Part shown: piece by piece, positions 27,599 through 36,117 of the stretch | Layout: every line of letters starts with the position of its first letter | Position numbering within the stretch: position 1 is the stretch's first letter | Assembly: GCA_018267365.1 (NCBI GenBank) | Contig: JAFDYQ010000015.1 | Span: 1-64,000 of the forward strand | Source of the DNA: Bacteroidota bacterium | Lineage (GTDB): Bacteria; Bacteroidota; Bacteroidia; Chitinophagales; LD1 | DNA length: 64,000 bases | Direction of reading: 5' to 3' | Notes under the pieces: model-generated | The model's input: the letters and a program-made list of their open reading frames with translations, nothing else | What the model was told of the DNA's origin: nothing | Database searches by the model: none | Position numbers and translations under genes: made by a program

Positions 27599-28084
27599 TT
27601 ATTTCAGCTTGCCAACATTTACAATGTAGTAGGCGCCATCGCTGCTGAGCTTGGCAGCATAGCTTCCGGCTGCTACATAATGCGTTTTAGATACGTCTAC
27701 CTTTTGATCAGAAAGTATCTGTGGGTATACATACATGTCCGCTGGAGGAGCAAATGAACCATCAGATATGATGCTAGAGATATTCTCATGGCCACTTTTA
27801 TTGACATAAATAGTTGTAGTCAGGTCCTTGTTCACAGAGATGTAGTCAGATGAGGAGTTTGGTGCTTTCAGAAACTCGAGGCAAAAACCCATGCCATTTA
27901 CGCAGTTACCACCCCAGGTTACTGTATTGCCAAAAACATAAACACCATTGGGGCCTGTGCTTTTAGAGCCTACCCACAGTACCATTCCACTTGGAGCGGC
28001 TCCTTGGTCAGAGTTAGGCAGGCCAGCATACGCACCCAAAAACATTGCAACTGTAAACATCAGTGATCCTATTAGCTTTTTCAT
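27599..28084 (-). CDS. Small secreted protein, tandem paralogue 2
   Basis: The 161-residue protein has a signal peptide (MKKLIGSLMFTVAMFLGAYA) and the mature start LPNSDQGAAPSGMVLWVGSK. It is the paralogue of the product at 27009, with the same conserved blocks and the identical tail YYIVNVGKL. It differs mainly between about residues 50 and 75 and in the Pro-rich stretch near 115. It is followed by a good terminator, so each copy is its own transcription unit. Likely a surface or extracellular protein of unknown role. Confidence 0.68.
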   Translation of the reverse strand: MKKLIGSLMFTVAMFLGAYAGLPNSDQGAAPSGMVLWVGSKSTGPNGVYVFGNTVTWGGNCVNGMGFCLEFLKAPNSSSDYISVNKDLTTTIYVNKSGHENISSIISDGSFAPPADMYVYPQILSDQKVDVSKTHYVAAGSYAAKLSSDGAYYIVNVGKLK

Positions 28085-28331
28085 AATTCAATTCCTCATT
28101 TATAGATCAAAATGGAGGCAAAACTTTGATTATTGGATTAAGTGCCTACTCTGATCTGGGATTTTCGGCTTGCTCCCTTCGCAAATGCTCGCGATCATTT
28201 GCTGATACAAAGGTCTCATTCCGATACTTTTTATGGTAATTCTGCGTTTCATGTTTTGGAAGTGTTTTTTTCTATCTTTAGAATTGAATCTTGCGTGTTT
28301 TAGAAATTTATTGAACTTATAACCTTTTGGC

Positions 28332-28748
28332 ATGGGAATTGGAAACGTGATTAAGCGCTTGCGCTTGATAAGGGGCTATAACCAGAAATACATGGCTAGC
28401 CAGCTCGGTATCTCAGAGAGACAATACAACAACATCGAAAACGAAATCACAGTCAAAGTGACGGAGGCACGAAAAAAAAGAATCGCTGAAATATTGGAAA
28501 TCGACAGTGACCTACTGAGGGAAGATGGGTCTGTGATGCTCAACTTTCAGAGCAATGTTATTTCCGGTAGTAAGGAGAGTGCATCGTTAGGTGAAACAGA
28601 ACTACAATCGTTAGATCTTCTGGTCAAGAGGATTGATTTTATGGAGAAGCAATCGGAACAAGACCGCGGTATGATCAAGGAACTCATGCAACAACTTAAA
28701 ATGAGTAGGGCTATCATTGATAAGTTCATAAACCTGGATGAACAATAA
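28332..28748 (+). CDS. XRE-family helix-turn-helix regulator
   Basis: The 138-residue protein starts with a Cro/C1-type HTH (about residues 3-60): VIKRLRLIRGYNQKYMASQLGISERQYNNIEN. The C-terminal part (about 88-130) is a heptad-rich helix (LLVKRIDFMEKQSEQDRGMIKELMQQL) likely to dimerise. It is divergent from the secreted-protein genes, separated by 247 bp, and lies just upstream of mreD. It may control the accessory genes to its left. Composition is more AT-rich than mreD, as expected for acquired DNA. Confidence 0.82.
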   Translation: MGIGNVIKRLRLIRGYNQKYMASQLGISERQYNNIENEITVKVTEARKKRIAEILEIDSDLLREDGSVMLNFQSNVISGSKESASLGETELQSLDLLVKRIDFMEKQSEQDRGMIKELMQQLKMSRAIIDKFINLDEQ

Positions 28749-28785
28749 GCTAAGTGTATTATTTTTAGCACCTTAATCATCTCCC

Positions 28786-29319
28786 GTGCTCAGCCTGCTC
28801 CCTATCAATATGCTTCGTTTCATCGCCCTGCTGGCGGTGCAGGTCCTTATTTTCAGCACGATCAATCTGGGTGCCTCACTAGGGCCGTACGTCAATATTT
28901 TTGTCTATCCGCTATTTATATTGCTATTGCCTTTTAGCACACCTACCTGGCTACTCATGATCTTGGGTTTTGCTACAGGGCTATCGTTGGATTTCTTTCT
29001 TGGTTCATGGGGGGTACATGCCGCGACCTGTCTGCTTATAGCCTATATGCGTCCGTCACTTATCTCCATCATTACCCCAAAGGGTGCTGAGTTTGAGGTA
29101 GAGCCTAATATATACCTGCAGGGTTTCACCTGGTTTCTGATCTATGCAGGGCTGGCTACACTTATACATACTACCTTCTACTTTATCATAGAGAGCTGGA
29201 CCTTTTACAACCTGTTTATCCTCTTTGCCCGCATTCTCATCAGCAGCGCCTTCTCGGTCCTTTTCATGATGATGTTCCTCTACCTCTTTACCCCTACCCG
29301 CAAGCGGCGGATGGCGTAA
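28786..29319 (+). CDS. mreD: Rod shape-determining protein MreD
   Basis: The 177-residue protein has about five membrane helices and the MreD patterns LGPYVNIFVYPLFILLLPF and GFATGLSLDFFLGSWGVHAATC. The GTG at 28786 is taken as start since other Bacteroidota MreD proteins have a similar short lead; ATG 28810 would remove eight residues. It works with MreC in the elongasome. It directly precedes mrdA (83-bp gap) but is separated from mreC by about 4.1 kb of unrelated genes. Confidence 0.85.
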   Translation: MLSLLPINMLRFIALLAVQVLIFSTINLGASLGPYVNIFVYPLFILLLPFSTPTWLLMILGFATGLSLDFFLGSWGVHAATCLLIAYMRPSLISIITPKGAEFEVEPNIYLQGFTWFLIYAGLATLIHTTFYFIIESWTFYNLFILFARILISSAFSVLFMMMFLYLFTPTRKRRMA

Positions 29320-29402
29320 AAAATAAGTGCTAAAACCACGCTACGGTTAGCATAGAATGTAGCAAACTCCGTTATTTTTACAGCCGGTTTTCCCGCCCTC
29401 CC

Positions 29403-31280
29403 GTGAATAAAGATCTCTTTCAAAACAGGTACAATGTCGTGCGCATCATTATCGTGGTGTTTGCGTCGGTATTTGTCCTGCGCCTGGCCTATCTCCAGCT
29501 ATTTGAAAAGAAATACGACAAGATCGCCTTTGACAATGCCATAAAAGAGGTAGAGGTCTACCCCACACGAGGCCTGGTCTATGACCGCCACGGAGAGCTG
29601 ATAGTCTACAACGAGGCTATCTACGACATCATGGTCACGCCCCGCCTGGCCAAGACCGCAGACTCTGCCAAGATCTGCTCCCTGCTGAAAATACCAATGG
29701 AGGACTACTCCACCCGCATGGCCAAGGCGCGGCAATACTCTGCGCATAAGGCATCCGTCTTTATGAAGCAGGTATCACTGGAGGACTATCAGCGCTTTGA
29801 GGAGTCGCAGTACCTCTTTCCGGGTTTTGATGGTCAGGTGCGCACCATCCGCAAATATCCGCATAACTGCGCTGCCGTGATACTGGGTGACGTGGGTGAG
29901 GTAGATGATAATCAGATCAAGAACTCTAACGGCTACTACAAGCCCGGCGACTATGTGGGCCAGAGCGGCCTGGAGAAATACTACGAGAAAGAACTCGGCG
30001 GTACGCAGGGCAAGAAGTTTATCTACGTAGACGTACACAACCGCGAGCAGGGCCGCTTTGCCGAAGGCAGATATGACACCGCAGCCATAGCGGGAGACAA
30101 TCTCTACTCTACCATAGATATCAAGCTGCAGGAGTACGGCGAGCAGCTCATGGCCAATAAGAAAGGCAGCATCATAGCCATAGAGCCTGAGACCGGCGAG
30201 ATACTCTGCATGGTCAGCTCTCCGGGCTATGATCCTAATCTGCTCTGCGGGGCCATACGTGGCGAGAACTTCAAGAAGCTGGTCTTTGACTCGCTGAAGC
30301 CACTCTTCAACCGCGCCACTATGGCTACCTATTCGCCCGGCTCTACTTTCAAACCGATGGTAGGCCTTATTTCGCTGGACGAGGGGGTACAGGGAGAGGT
30401 ATACACCGTGCCGTGCAATGGCTTCTATCCATTTGCCGGCCTCTCGCTAAAGTGCTCCCACCACCACCCATGGGCTACCAATATAGAATACGCCCTGGCC
30501 CAATCCTGCAATCCCTACTTCTGGCAGACCTTCCGCAATGCGATAGAGAACCCCAAGTATACGCGTATACAAGATAGCTATGGCCAGTGGGCTGACTACT
30601 GCCGCAGCTTTGGCCTCGGGGCCAGGCTCGGTGTGGATCTGCCCTCCGAGGCGCGGGGCAATATCCCATCTATCAACTACTACAATAAGATCTATGGCGA
30701 GAAGGGCTGGCACTCGGCCACCATCATCTCCCTCGGTATCGGTCAGGGTGAGATACTCGTCACGCCACTCCAGCTTGCAAATTTCTATGCGGCTGTGGGC
30801 AATCACGGCTGGTATATCAAACCCCACCTTGTCAAGGCCTTCCAGAAAGTACACGAAAAGAACGAGGTAAAGCCTGACCTCAAAAAGATCTACGCATCCA
30901 TAGATACGCGCTGGTACACACCTGTGAATGATGGCCTCCGCCAGGTAGTAGAGGCGGGTACCGCTATGGAGTCACGCATAGATGGCATCAGTCTCTGCGG
31001 CAAGACGGGTACCGTGCAAAATAGCCACGGTGACCACCACTCGGTCTTTGCCGGCTTTGCGCCAAAGGATAATCCTAAGATCGCCATCGCCGTGATCGTA
31101 GAGAATGCAGGCTTTGGCGCCACCTTCGCATGCCCTATAGCCAGTCTCATGGTGGAGCGGTATATCAATGATACCATAGCTGATAATAGGCTCGCCAAGC
31201 AAAAGAAAATGATGGAGACCAACCTGCTGGATAAATACGCGATGGGCAGAAATATGCCGGTCACAAACGGACACCACTGA
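29403..31280 (+). CDS. mrdA: Penicillin-binding protein 2 (elongasome transpeptidase)
   Basis: The 625-residue protein (GTG start) has one N-terminal membrane helix (about 12-30), a pedestal/dimerisation domain beginning PTRGLVYDRHGELIVYN, and a transpeptidase domain with S314-T-F-K317 (SPGSTFKP), SCN in AQSCNPYFW, and K534-T-G. It cross-links peptidoglycan during side-wall growth with RodA. It shares a one-base stop/start overlap (TGATG) with rodA. All catalytic motifs are present. Confidence 0.95.
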   Translation: MNKDLFQNRYNVVRIIIVVFASVFVLRLAYLQLFEKKYDKIAFDNAIKEVEVYPTRGLVYDRHGELIVYNEAIYDIMVTPRLAKTADSAKICSLLKIPMEDYSTRMAKARQYSAHKASVFMKQVSLEDYQRFEESQYLFPGFDGQVRTIRKYPHNCAAVILGDVGEVDDNQIKNSNGYYKPGDYVGQSGLEKYYEKELGGTQGKKFIYVDVHNREQGRFAEGRYDTAAIAGDNLYSTIDIKLQEYGEQLMANKKGSIIAIEPETGEILCMVSSPGYDPNLLCGAIRGENFKKLVFDSLKPLFNRATMATYSPGSTFKPMVGLISLDEGVQGEVYTVPCNGFYPFAGLSLKCSHHHPWATNIEYALAQSCNPYFWQTFRNAIENPKYTRIQDSYGQWADYCRSFGLGARLGVDLPSEARGNIPSINYYNKIYGEKGWHSATIISLGIGQGEILVTPLQLANFYAAVGNHGWYIKPHLVKAFQKVHEKNEVKPDLKKIYASIDTRWYTPVNDGLRQVVEAGTAMESRIDGISLCGKTGTVQNSHGDHHSVFAGFAPKDNPKIAIAVIVENAGFGATFACPIASLMVERYINDTIADNRLAKQKKMMETNLLDKYAMGRNMPVTNGHH

Positions 31281-32551
31281 TGCGGAAGGAAGAAAAATTT
31301 ACGGGCAATATAGACTGGATCACAGTGCTGATATATGTAGCGCTGGTGCTGATGGGCTGGGCTGCCATCTACTCTGCTGTGTACACAGAGGGCCTCAGCC
31401 CTTTCAATACCGTAGGCCGTGACACCACAGTCAATACCGGCAAGCAGTTTCAGTGGATCATCGCCTCCGCTATCTTTGCCGCTATCATCCTGATCATAGA
31501 TGGCAAATTCTTTGTCACCTTCTCGTATGTCATATATGGTGCCTTCATACCGCTTTTGATAGGTGTGATGTTTTTTGGAGCAGAGTCTCACGGCCAGCGA
31601 AACTGGATACGCATTGGCGGCTTTCAGATGCAGCCATCAGAGCTGGTCAAGTTTACCACCAGCCTGGCACTCGCCAAATATCTCTCTACACTCAACGTTG
31701 ATATCCGCCGCTGGCGCGATAAGTGGATCGCCTTTGCTATCATAGGCATACCCATGCTGATCGTGATCGTGCAGGGAGATGCGGGGTCTGCCATCGTATT
31801 TGTGGTATTTGCATTGGTACTCTTCCGCGAGGGGCTGGAGTCATACTATCTGATCATCGGGGGCTCGGTTATTTTACTGTCACTGATGGCGCTCATCGTG
31901 CCGCATCTATGGTATCTGTGGGTCGCCTTTGCGCTCGTGGCAGCACTGCTGATATACTTCAATTTTAAAAACCGCCGCCTGGTATATGCCATAGCAGGTA
32001 TCGCCCTCGTAGCGTCGGTATATGTGACGGGTGTCAATTTTATCTTCGACCATCTCAAACCTCACCAGAAGGACAGGATCAATGTACTCCTGGGCAAAGA
32101 AGTAGAGAAAGGCAAGGACTGGAATATCCGCCAGTCTATCATCGCCATCGGCTCCGGTGGCCTCACCGGCAAGGGCTATCTGCAAGGCACACAGACCAAG
32201 CTCAAATTTGTGCCGGAGCAGAGTACAGATTTTATCTTTAGCTCTATAGGAGAGGAGTTTGGCTTTGCAGGCAGTGTGCTGCTCATCGGTCTCTTTGTAG
32301 CATTGCTCCTGCGGCTCATGTACCTGGCGGAGCGGCAGCGGTCCAAGTATAGCCGTGTCTATGGCTACTGTGTGGTCTCTATCCTCTTCTTCCACTTCCT
32401 GATCAATGTGGGCATGGCCATAGGTGTAGCGCCGGTCATAGGCATACCACTGCCCTTTATCAGCTACGGGGGCTCCTCACTGCTGGCGTTCACCCTGCTG
32501 CTCTTTGTCTTCATCCGCCTCGACTCCCAGCGCCTCGAGGTATTGAGATAG
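31280..32551 (+). CDS. rodA: Peptidoglycan glycosyltransferase RodA
   Basis: The 423-residue SEDS protein has about ten membrane helices. Recognisable segments are HGQRNWIRIGGFQMQPSELVK, the WNIRQSIIAIGSGGLTGKGY loop, FVPEQSTDFIFSSIGEEFGF and the terminal PFISYGGSS. It polymerises lipid II for cell elongation. It is the last gene of the mreD-mrdA-rodA run and is followed by a cluster of hairpin repeats instead of another gene. Confidence 0.95.
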   Translation: MRKEEKFTGNIDWITVLIYVALVLMGWAAIYSAVYTEGLSPFNTVGRDTTVNTGKQFQWIIASAIFAAIILIIDGKFFVTFSYVIYGAFIPLLIGVMFFGAESHGQRNWIRIGGFQMQPSELVKFTTSLALAKYLSTLNVDIRRWRDKWIAFAIIGIPMLIVIVQGDAGSAIVFVVFALVLFREGLESYYLIIGGSVILLSLMALIVPHLWYLWVAFALVAALLIYFNFKNRRLVYAIAGIALVASVYVTGVNFIFDHLKPHQKDRINVLLGKEVEKGKDWNIRQSIIAIGSGGLTGKGYLQGTQTKLKFVPEQSTDFIFSSIGEEFGFAGSVLLIGLFVALLLRLMYLAERQRSKYSRVYGYCVVSILFFHFLINVGMAIGVAPVIGIPLPFISYGGSSLLAFTLLLFVFIRLDSQRLEVLR

Positions 32552-32577
32552 ATTTGCTCGGATCCTCAGATGCATTG

Positions 32578-32887
32578 AACCCGTTTCAATGGGTTTGCAA
32601 ACTTCCCCAGCAGTTGGTTTCAACCAACAGCAAAACGACCACGACTCCCACTACTCGACACACTTACATTTTGTTTAAGCCCCAACGGGGCGCCATATAT
32701 CAGCGTAGGGCATCGCCCTACGCTGATATATGGCTGTTGCCCTCTCCTATTTTAGGAGAGGGTAGGGTGTGGTAAGGCTGCGTCTCAAGGGCTCTTTTAA
32801 CCTCCAATCTACATCTGGAATCAAACAAAAGCCCGGCACTACACCGGGCTTCCTGTATTTTGTCTTAGTCCTCCCCCTTTGGGGAGG
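32578..32887. repeat. Cluster of short palindromic repeats after rodA (REP-like)
   Basis: The gap of 348 bp between rodA and the DUF3078 gene is packed with hairpins: 32578-32595 (5-bp arms), 32613-32628 (7-bp arms), 32679-32691 (GCCCC/GGGGC), 32692-32734 (20-bp perfect arms, 3-nt loop), 32740-32762 (10-bp perfect arms, TTT loop), 32829-32851 (8-bp arms) and 32870-32887 (7-bp arms). The 20-bp palindrome and the GCCCCAACGGGGC unit in front of it resemble interspersed repeats common in Bacteroidota genomes. No open reading frame of substance is present. Confidence 0.7.
32829..32851 (-). terminator. Terminator hairpin downstream of the DUF3078 gene
   Basis: Arms AAGCCCGG and CCGGGCTT flank a 7-base loop. 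On the minus strand the stem runs into TTTTGTTTG, so it can end transcription of the gene whose stop is at 32900. It may also serve rodA from the other side, with a weaker U-run. Confidence 0.6.
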
Positions 32888-32899
32888 GTTGGGTGGGGC

Positions 32900-34042
32900 C
32901 TACTTAAACTTATACCCAAAGCCCAGTGTAAAGGCCTCGCGAAACTGTGTACCTCGGCCCTGGTAGGTAGTACCATCAGGCAGCAGGTGTGGCACAGCTA
33001 CGGTATGGTCATACAGGAGCTGTGTCTCCAGGCTGGCAGTGATGAACTTGTTTACCTTAAAGGTGATCGCGGTATTCCAGTTTACGTAAGTGTTAGATCG
33101 ATTATCGTAGTATAGGTGATTTTTGGTCAGGTCCTGCACACGCGTCTGTGCACCTGTGTTAGTCGCATAGTCTGGCAGTGCTTCCAGGTTATTGATCTCG
33201 GTCTGCACGATACCATCCAGCATGCGCTTGTCTGTATAGTTTTGAAAGAGCTCTATGGATGTCTTTAGGTTGATGTTCTTGAAGATATCTTTCTGAAAGT
33301 CTGCACGCAGATAGGCTCCCACAGATGCACGGTAGCTCATACCATTATCCAATCCGTAGCGGGTGCGATCTACTTTTTCTGTGTATGTGCCATTAGCTGT
33401 ATCTATCTTATTCGCATTCATTATCGTCATCTTGGCGGTCACAGGCGAGAGGAAAACGGAGAAGTACGACACCGGCTTATAGTTGATACCCAGAGAGAGC
33501 AGTACATAGCTCGGAGAGAAAGACGTAGACGATAGCTGCCTGGGCCCCGTACCGGCGTCATACGCAGAATAGTCCCAGCCGTTCATCACATTAGTCTTGA
33601 GATCGGCCAGAAAGGCTGCGGTCCAGTGCTTTTTTGGATCTATGATATAGCCTATACGTGAGGTGATCTGGAGCATGTCCACATTCTTGCGAAAGGGGTA
33701 AGCATTCTTGGCACTATGCTGGCGCAGACGCCCTTGTGCTATCCCACCCAGCGCAAAGAGGAGCTGATTGTCCCAGAGCAGGTGCTTTTTCTCATACGTG
33801 ACGGTCGCGTTTGCATTAGCCTGTATCGAGATGGAGTTCTGGCCGCCGGCAGCCCAGTTGACCAGCGCCACCTGGCCAAAGTTGACACCAAAAAAACCTG
33901 TGTATCTCCAGTAGTGTGTATTGGTATCGTTGATGGTGACCTCTTGTGGCTTTAGCGCATCTTTGAGGTCAGTCTTCGCCGGCTGGGCCATCGCGGCCAA
34001 TACGCACAGCACGGCTATACCCGAGAGTATATATTTTTTCAT
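32900..34042 (-). CDS. DUF3078-like outer-membrane protein
   Basis: The 380-residue protein has a signal peptide (MKKYILSGIAVLCVLAAMAQ). The region HYWRYTGFFGVNFGQVALVNWAAGGQNSISIQ followed by HLLWDNQLLFALGG is the pattern I associate with DUF3078, a Bacteroidota outer-membrane barrel family. The rest alternates aromatic strands and ends with GFGYKFK, a typical barrel C-terminus. Its function is unknown. It is preceded by no co-directional close neighbour, so it is probably a single transcription unit. Confidence 0.78.
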   Translation of the reverse strand: MKKYILSGIAVLCVLAAMAQPAKTDLKDALKPQEVTINDTNTHYWRYTGFFGVNFGQVALVNWAAGGQNSISIQANANATVTYEKKHLLWDNQLLFALGGIAQGRLRQHSAKNAYPFRKNVDMLQITSRIGYIIDPKKHWTAAFLADLKTNVMNGWDYSAYDAGTGPRQLSSTSFSPSYVLLSLGINYKPVSYFSVFLSPVTAKMTIMNANKIDTANGTYTEKVDRTRYGLDNGMSYRASVGAYLRADFQKDIFKNINLKTSIELFQNYTDKRMLDGIVQTEINNLEALPDYATNTGAQTRVQDLTKNHLYYDNRSNTYVNWNTAITFKVNKFITASLETQLLYDHTVAVPHLLPDGTTYQGRGTQFREAFTLGFGYKFK

Positions 34043-34149
34043 GTTGAGTAGTTTGGTTGAATAATTCCCGCTGCGAAGATTCCACTATTGCAGCAATGAT
34101 GCTAGGCACTTATAGACAGCCAAAATTTGACTGTCCAATGACCGGCCTT

Positions 34150-34641
34150 TTACTTGGCAGATGTTTTTGATATGATAGCGCTGGTACTCAGCCCCTTGAC
34201 CAGGGGCACGATCCTGACCTCACCACCTGCCTGGCGTACGATATCTGCTCCCACTACTTTGTCTGCTTCGTAGTCGCCGCCCTTTACTAATACATCGGGC
34301 TGTATGGTTTTTATCAGCTCCAGCGGCGTATCCTGGTCAAATATCACTACCGCGTCTACAAAGCTCAATGCGGCAAGCACCGCTGCACGGGCCTCCTGGT
34401 CATTGATCGGGCGGTTCTCTCCTTTCAGCCGCTTCACAGAGGCATCAGCGTTGAGCCCCACTATCACATAGTCGCCGTATGTGCGGCACTGTGCCAGTAG
34501 CTCTACGTGGCCGAGATGTAAAATATCAAAGCAGCCATTGGTAAAGACGATCTTATTGCCCACCGCGCGCCAGTGCTGCAGGCGCTGCCGCAGCGTCTCG
34601 ATGTCGAGTATCTTATGCGAGATATAGGGGTGGAGTTTCAA
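34150..34641 (-). CDS. rfaE2: D-glycero-beta-D-manno-heptose 1-phosphate adenylyltransferase
   Basis: This 163-residue cytidylyltransferase-fold enzyme has VFTNGCFDILHLGH (the HxGH nucleotide site), the segment RLKGENRPINDQEARA and LVKGGDYEADKVVGAD, all as in the C-terminal half of HldE and stand-alone RfaE2. It activates heptose phosphate with ATP for lipopolysaccharide core synthesis. The HldE kinase half is not in this window. It is the last gene of a minus-strand run flippase, hypothetical, dut, rfaE2. Confidence 0.9.
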   Translation of the reverse strand: MKLHPYISHKILDIETLRQRLQHWRAVGNKIVFTNGCFDILHLGHVELLAQCRTYGDYVIVGLNADASVKRLKGENRPINDQEARAAVLAALSFVDAVVIFDQDTPLELIKTIQPDVLVKGGDYEADKVVGADIVRQAGGEVRIVPLVKGLSTSAIISKTSAK

Positions 34642-34719
34642 GACTGTGAGATGTATATATTTAAACGATATGCGTCCGCTTTTGGTATCTAATTGCTTAT
34701 CTCTCTGGTATGGCGGTGG

Positions 34720-35151
34720 TTATTTGCCGGTGTGGCCAAAGCCCCCATGGCCGCGCTGCGTTTCGCTCAGCTCCTCTGTCGTTTCCCACTGCACGCGCTC
34801 ATATTTTGCTATCACCATCTGGGCTATACGGTCACCGCTCTTGATCACAAAGTCCTCCTGAGAGAGATTGATCACCGCCACCTTTACCTCACCGCGGTAG
34901 TCGCTGTCTATGGTAGCAGGCGTATTGGGCAGCGAGATACCATGCTTGAATGCCATGCCGCTCCTCGGCCTGATCTGCGCCTCGTAGCCATCCGGCAGCT
35001 CTATATGGATACCTGTAGGTACCAGCAGGCGCGCGCCCGCTTTCACTGTGATATCGGCATCTATGTAGGCCCTCAGATCCATGCCCGCAGAGCCCGCCGT
35101 CTCATACGCCGGGAGGGGGTTATTTGACTTATTGATGATACGTACCTGCAT
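34720..35151 (-). CDS. dut: Deoxyuridine 5'-triphosphate nucleotidohydrolase
   Basis: The start is ATG 35151 (143 residues, MQVRIINKS); a longer reading to 35241 would overlap the upstream gene by 50 bp and adds a non-conserved stretch. The five dUTPase motifs are seen in order: [40 protein letters not shown] and the C-terminal arm [10 protein letters not shown]. It removes dUTP as a trimer and supplies dUMP. Length and motifs are normal. Confidence 0.96.
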   Translation of the reverse strand: MQVRIINKSNNPLPAYETAGSAGMDLRAYIDADITVKAGARLLVPTGIHIELPDGYEAQIRPRSGMAFKHGISLPNTPATIDSDYRGEVKVAVINLSQEDFVIKSGDRIAQMVIAKYERVQWETTEELSETQRGHGGFGHTGK

Positions 35152-35191
35152 TCGGCAAAGAAGCAAAATTAATTCTAAATAGGATTGTAAG

Positions 35192-36094
35192 CTATTTCGT
35201 CTTCCTGCGGCACTCTCGCTCTGTGGATAGAAGAAGGTCATAAAGATGCATTAGCGCATAAGAGCCCTGCATGCCGTAATCTTCTATGGTTTTCCTTTCG
35301 CCGTCATCATAGCTTATATATAAACTTCCAGTAGCGGCATCGGTCCATTGTACGGTATATGTACTATCGATTCGAGTAAAATCTGAATAATTCAACAGAT
35401 CAGCTGCTTCCTTAAAAATTGACTTTCCTTTAGGGGTATTGTACAATCCACACGTTTCTGGGCCGTTCGCATCCAAGGCAACGGAACGAAAATCACCCCA
35501 GACGCTCTCTAGATGAAACTGTATTTTAGAGATAAAGTGATTAGATGGATGTAGATTCAGCTCAGTCAGAAAGCCTTTTCTGAATATCAATGTATCGACG
35601 TGAAGCAACTCGAGAGAATCATTATAATGATGCTTATCGCGGGTGTTGTAGTATAGAATAGCACATTGCCCACCTATCATTTTTACGACAGGGTATGTTG
35701 CAGGCTGAAATTCCAGCGTAGTCAGGCGGACGGTATACAAATGACTGTTACCGCTATCCATGATACAATATGACCTAAAGTACTCATCTATCATGCCGGA
35801 CACGATCATGTCTGTATACCCGTTGCCATCCAGATCTACTTTGACCCACATTTTCGCGCCGAGAGAATCCATAAGGTATTTACATCTCTTTTTGGATTCG
35901 TATAAAGCGCCAATAGAATCTGTGACTACAAAGTTGGAATCATAAGGGTCAAGGCTGATCAATAGTTTTTGGATATCAGGTAGGGTCTTGAGATCATCTA
36001 TCTTATTGTGATGACTACCCTGGGGCAAATTCTCTTGCGCCGATAATGACGACGTAAGCAATAATGCCAGTAAAAAAGAGACTAGCGCTTTCAT
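35192..36094 (-). CDS. Secreted hypothetical protein
   Basis: The 300-residue protein has a clear signal peptide ([20 protein letters not shown]). A segment [17 protein letters not shown] resembles the calcium-binding FG-GAP-like or dockerin-like DxDxNG pattern (about residues 84-100). No other motif is recognised. It lies between a flippase gene (23 bp upstream) and dut (40 bp downstream) on the same strand and is probably in that operon. Composition is more AT-rich than its neighbours. Confidence 0.6.
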   Translation of the reverse strand: MKALVSFLLALLLTSSLSAQENLPQGSHHNKIDDLKTLPDIQKLLISLDPYDSNFVVTDSIGALYESKKRCKYLMDSLGAKMWVKVDLDGNGYTDMIVSGMIDEYFRSYCIMDSGNSHLYTVRLTTLEFQPATYPVVKMIGGQCAILYYNTRDKHHYNDSLELLHVDTLIFRKGFLTELNLHPSNHFISKIQFHLESVWGDFRSVALDANGPETCGLYNTPKGKSIFKEAADLLNYSDFTRIDSTYTVQWTDAATGSLYISYDDGERKTIEDYGMQGSYALMHLYDLLLSTERECRRKTK

Positions 36095-36117
36095 TTGATT
36101 AGTTAGTGTATTGCAGC

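Noticed and set aside
28130-28333. A 67-codon minus-strand frame upstream of the XRE regulator
   Set aside because: Composition is basic and low in complexity, it fills the region where promoters for two divergent genes are expected, and nothing recommends it as coding.
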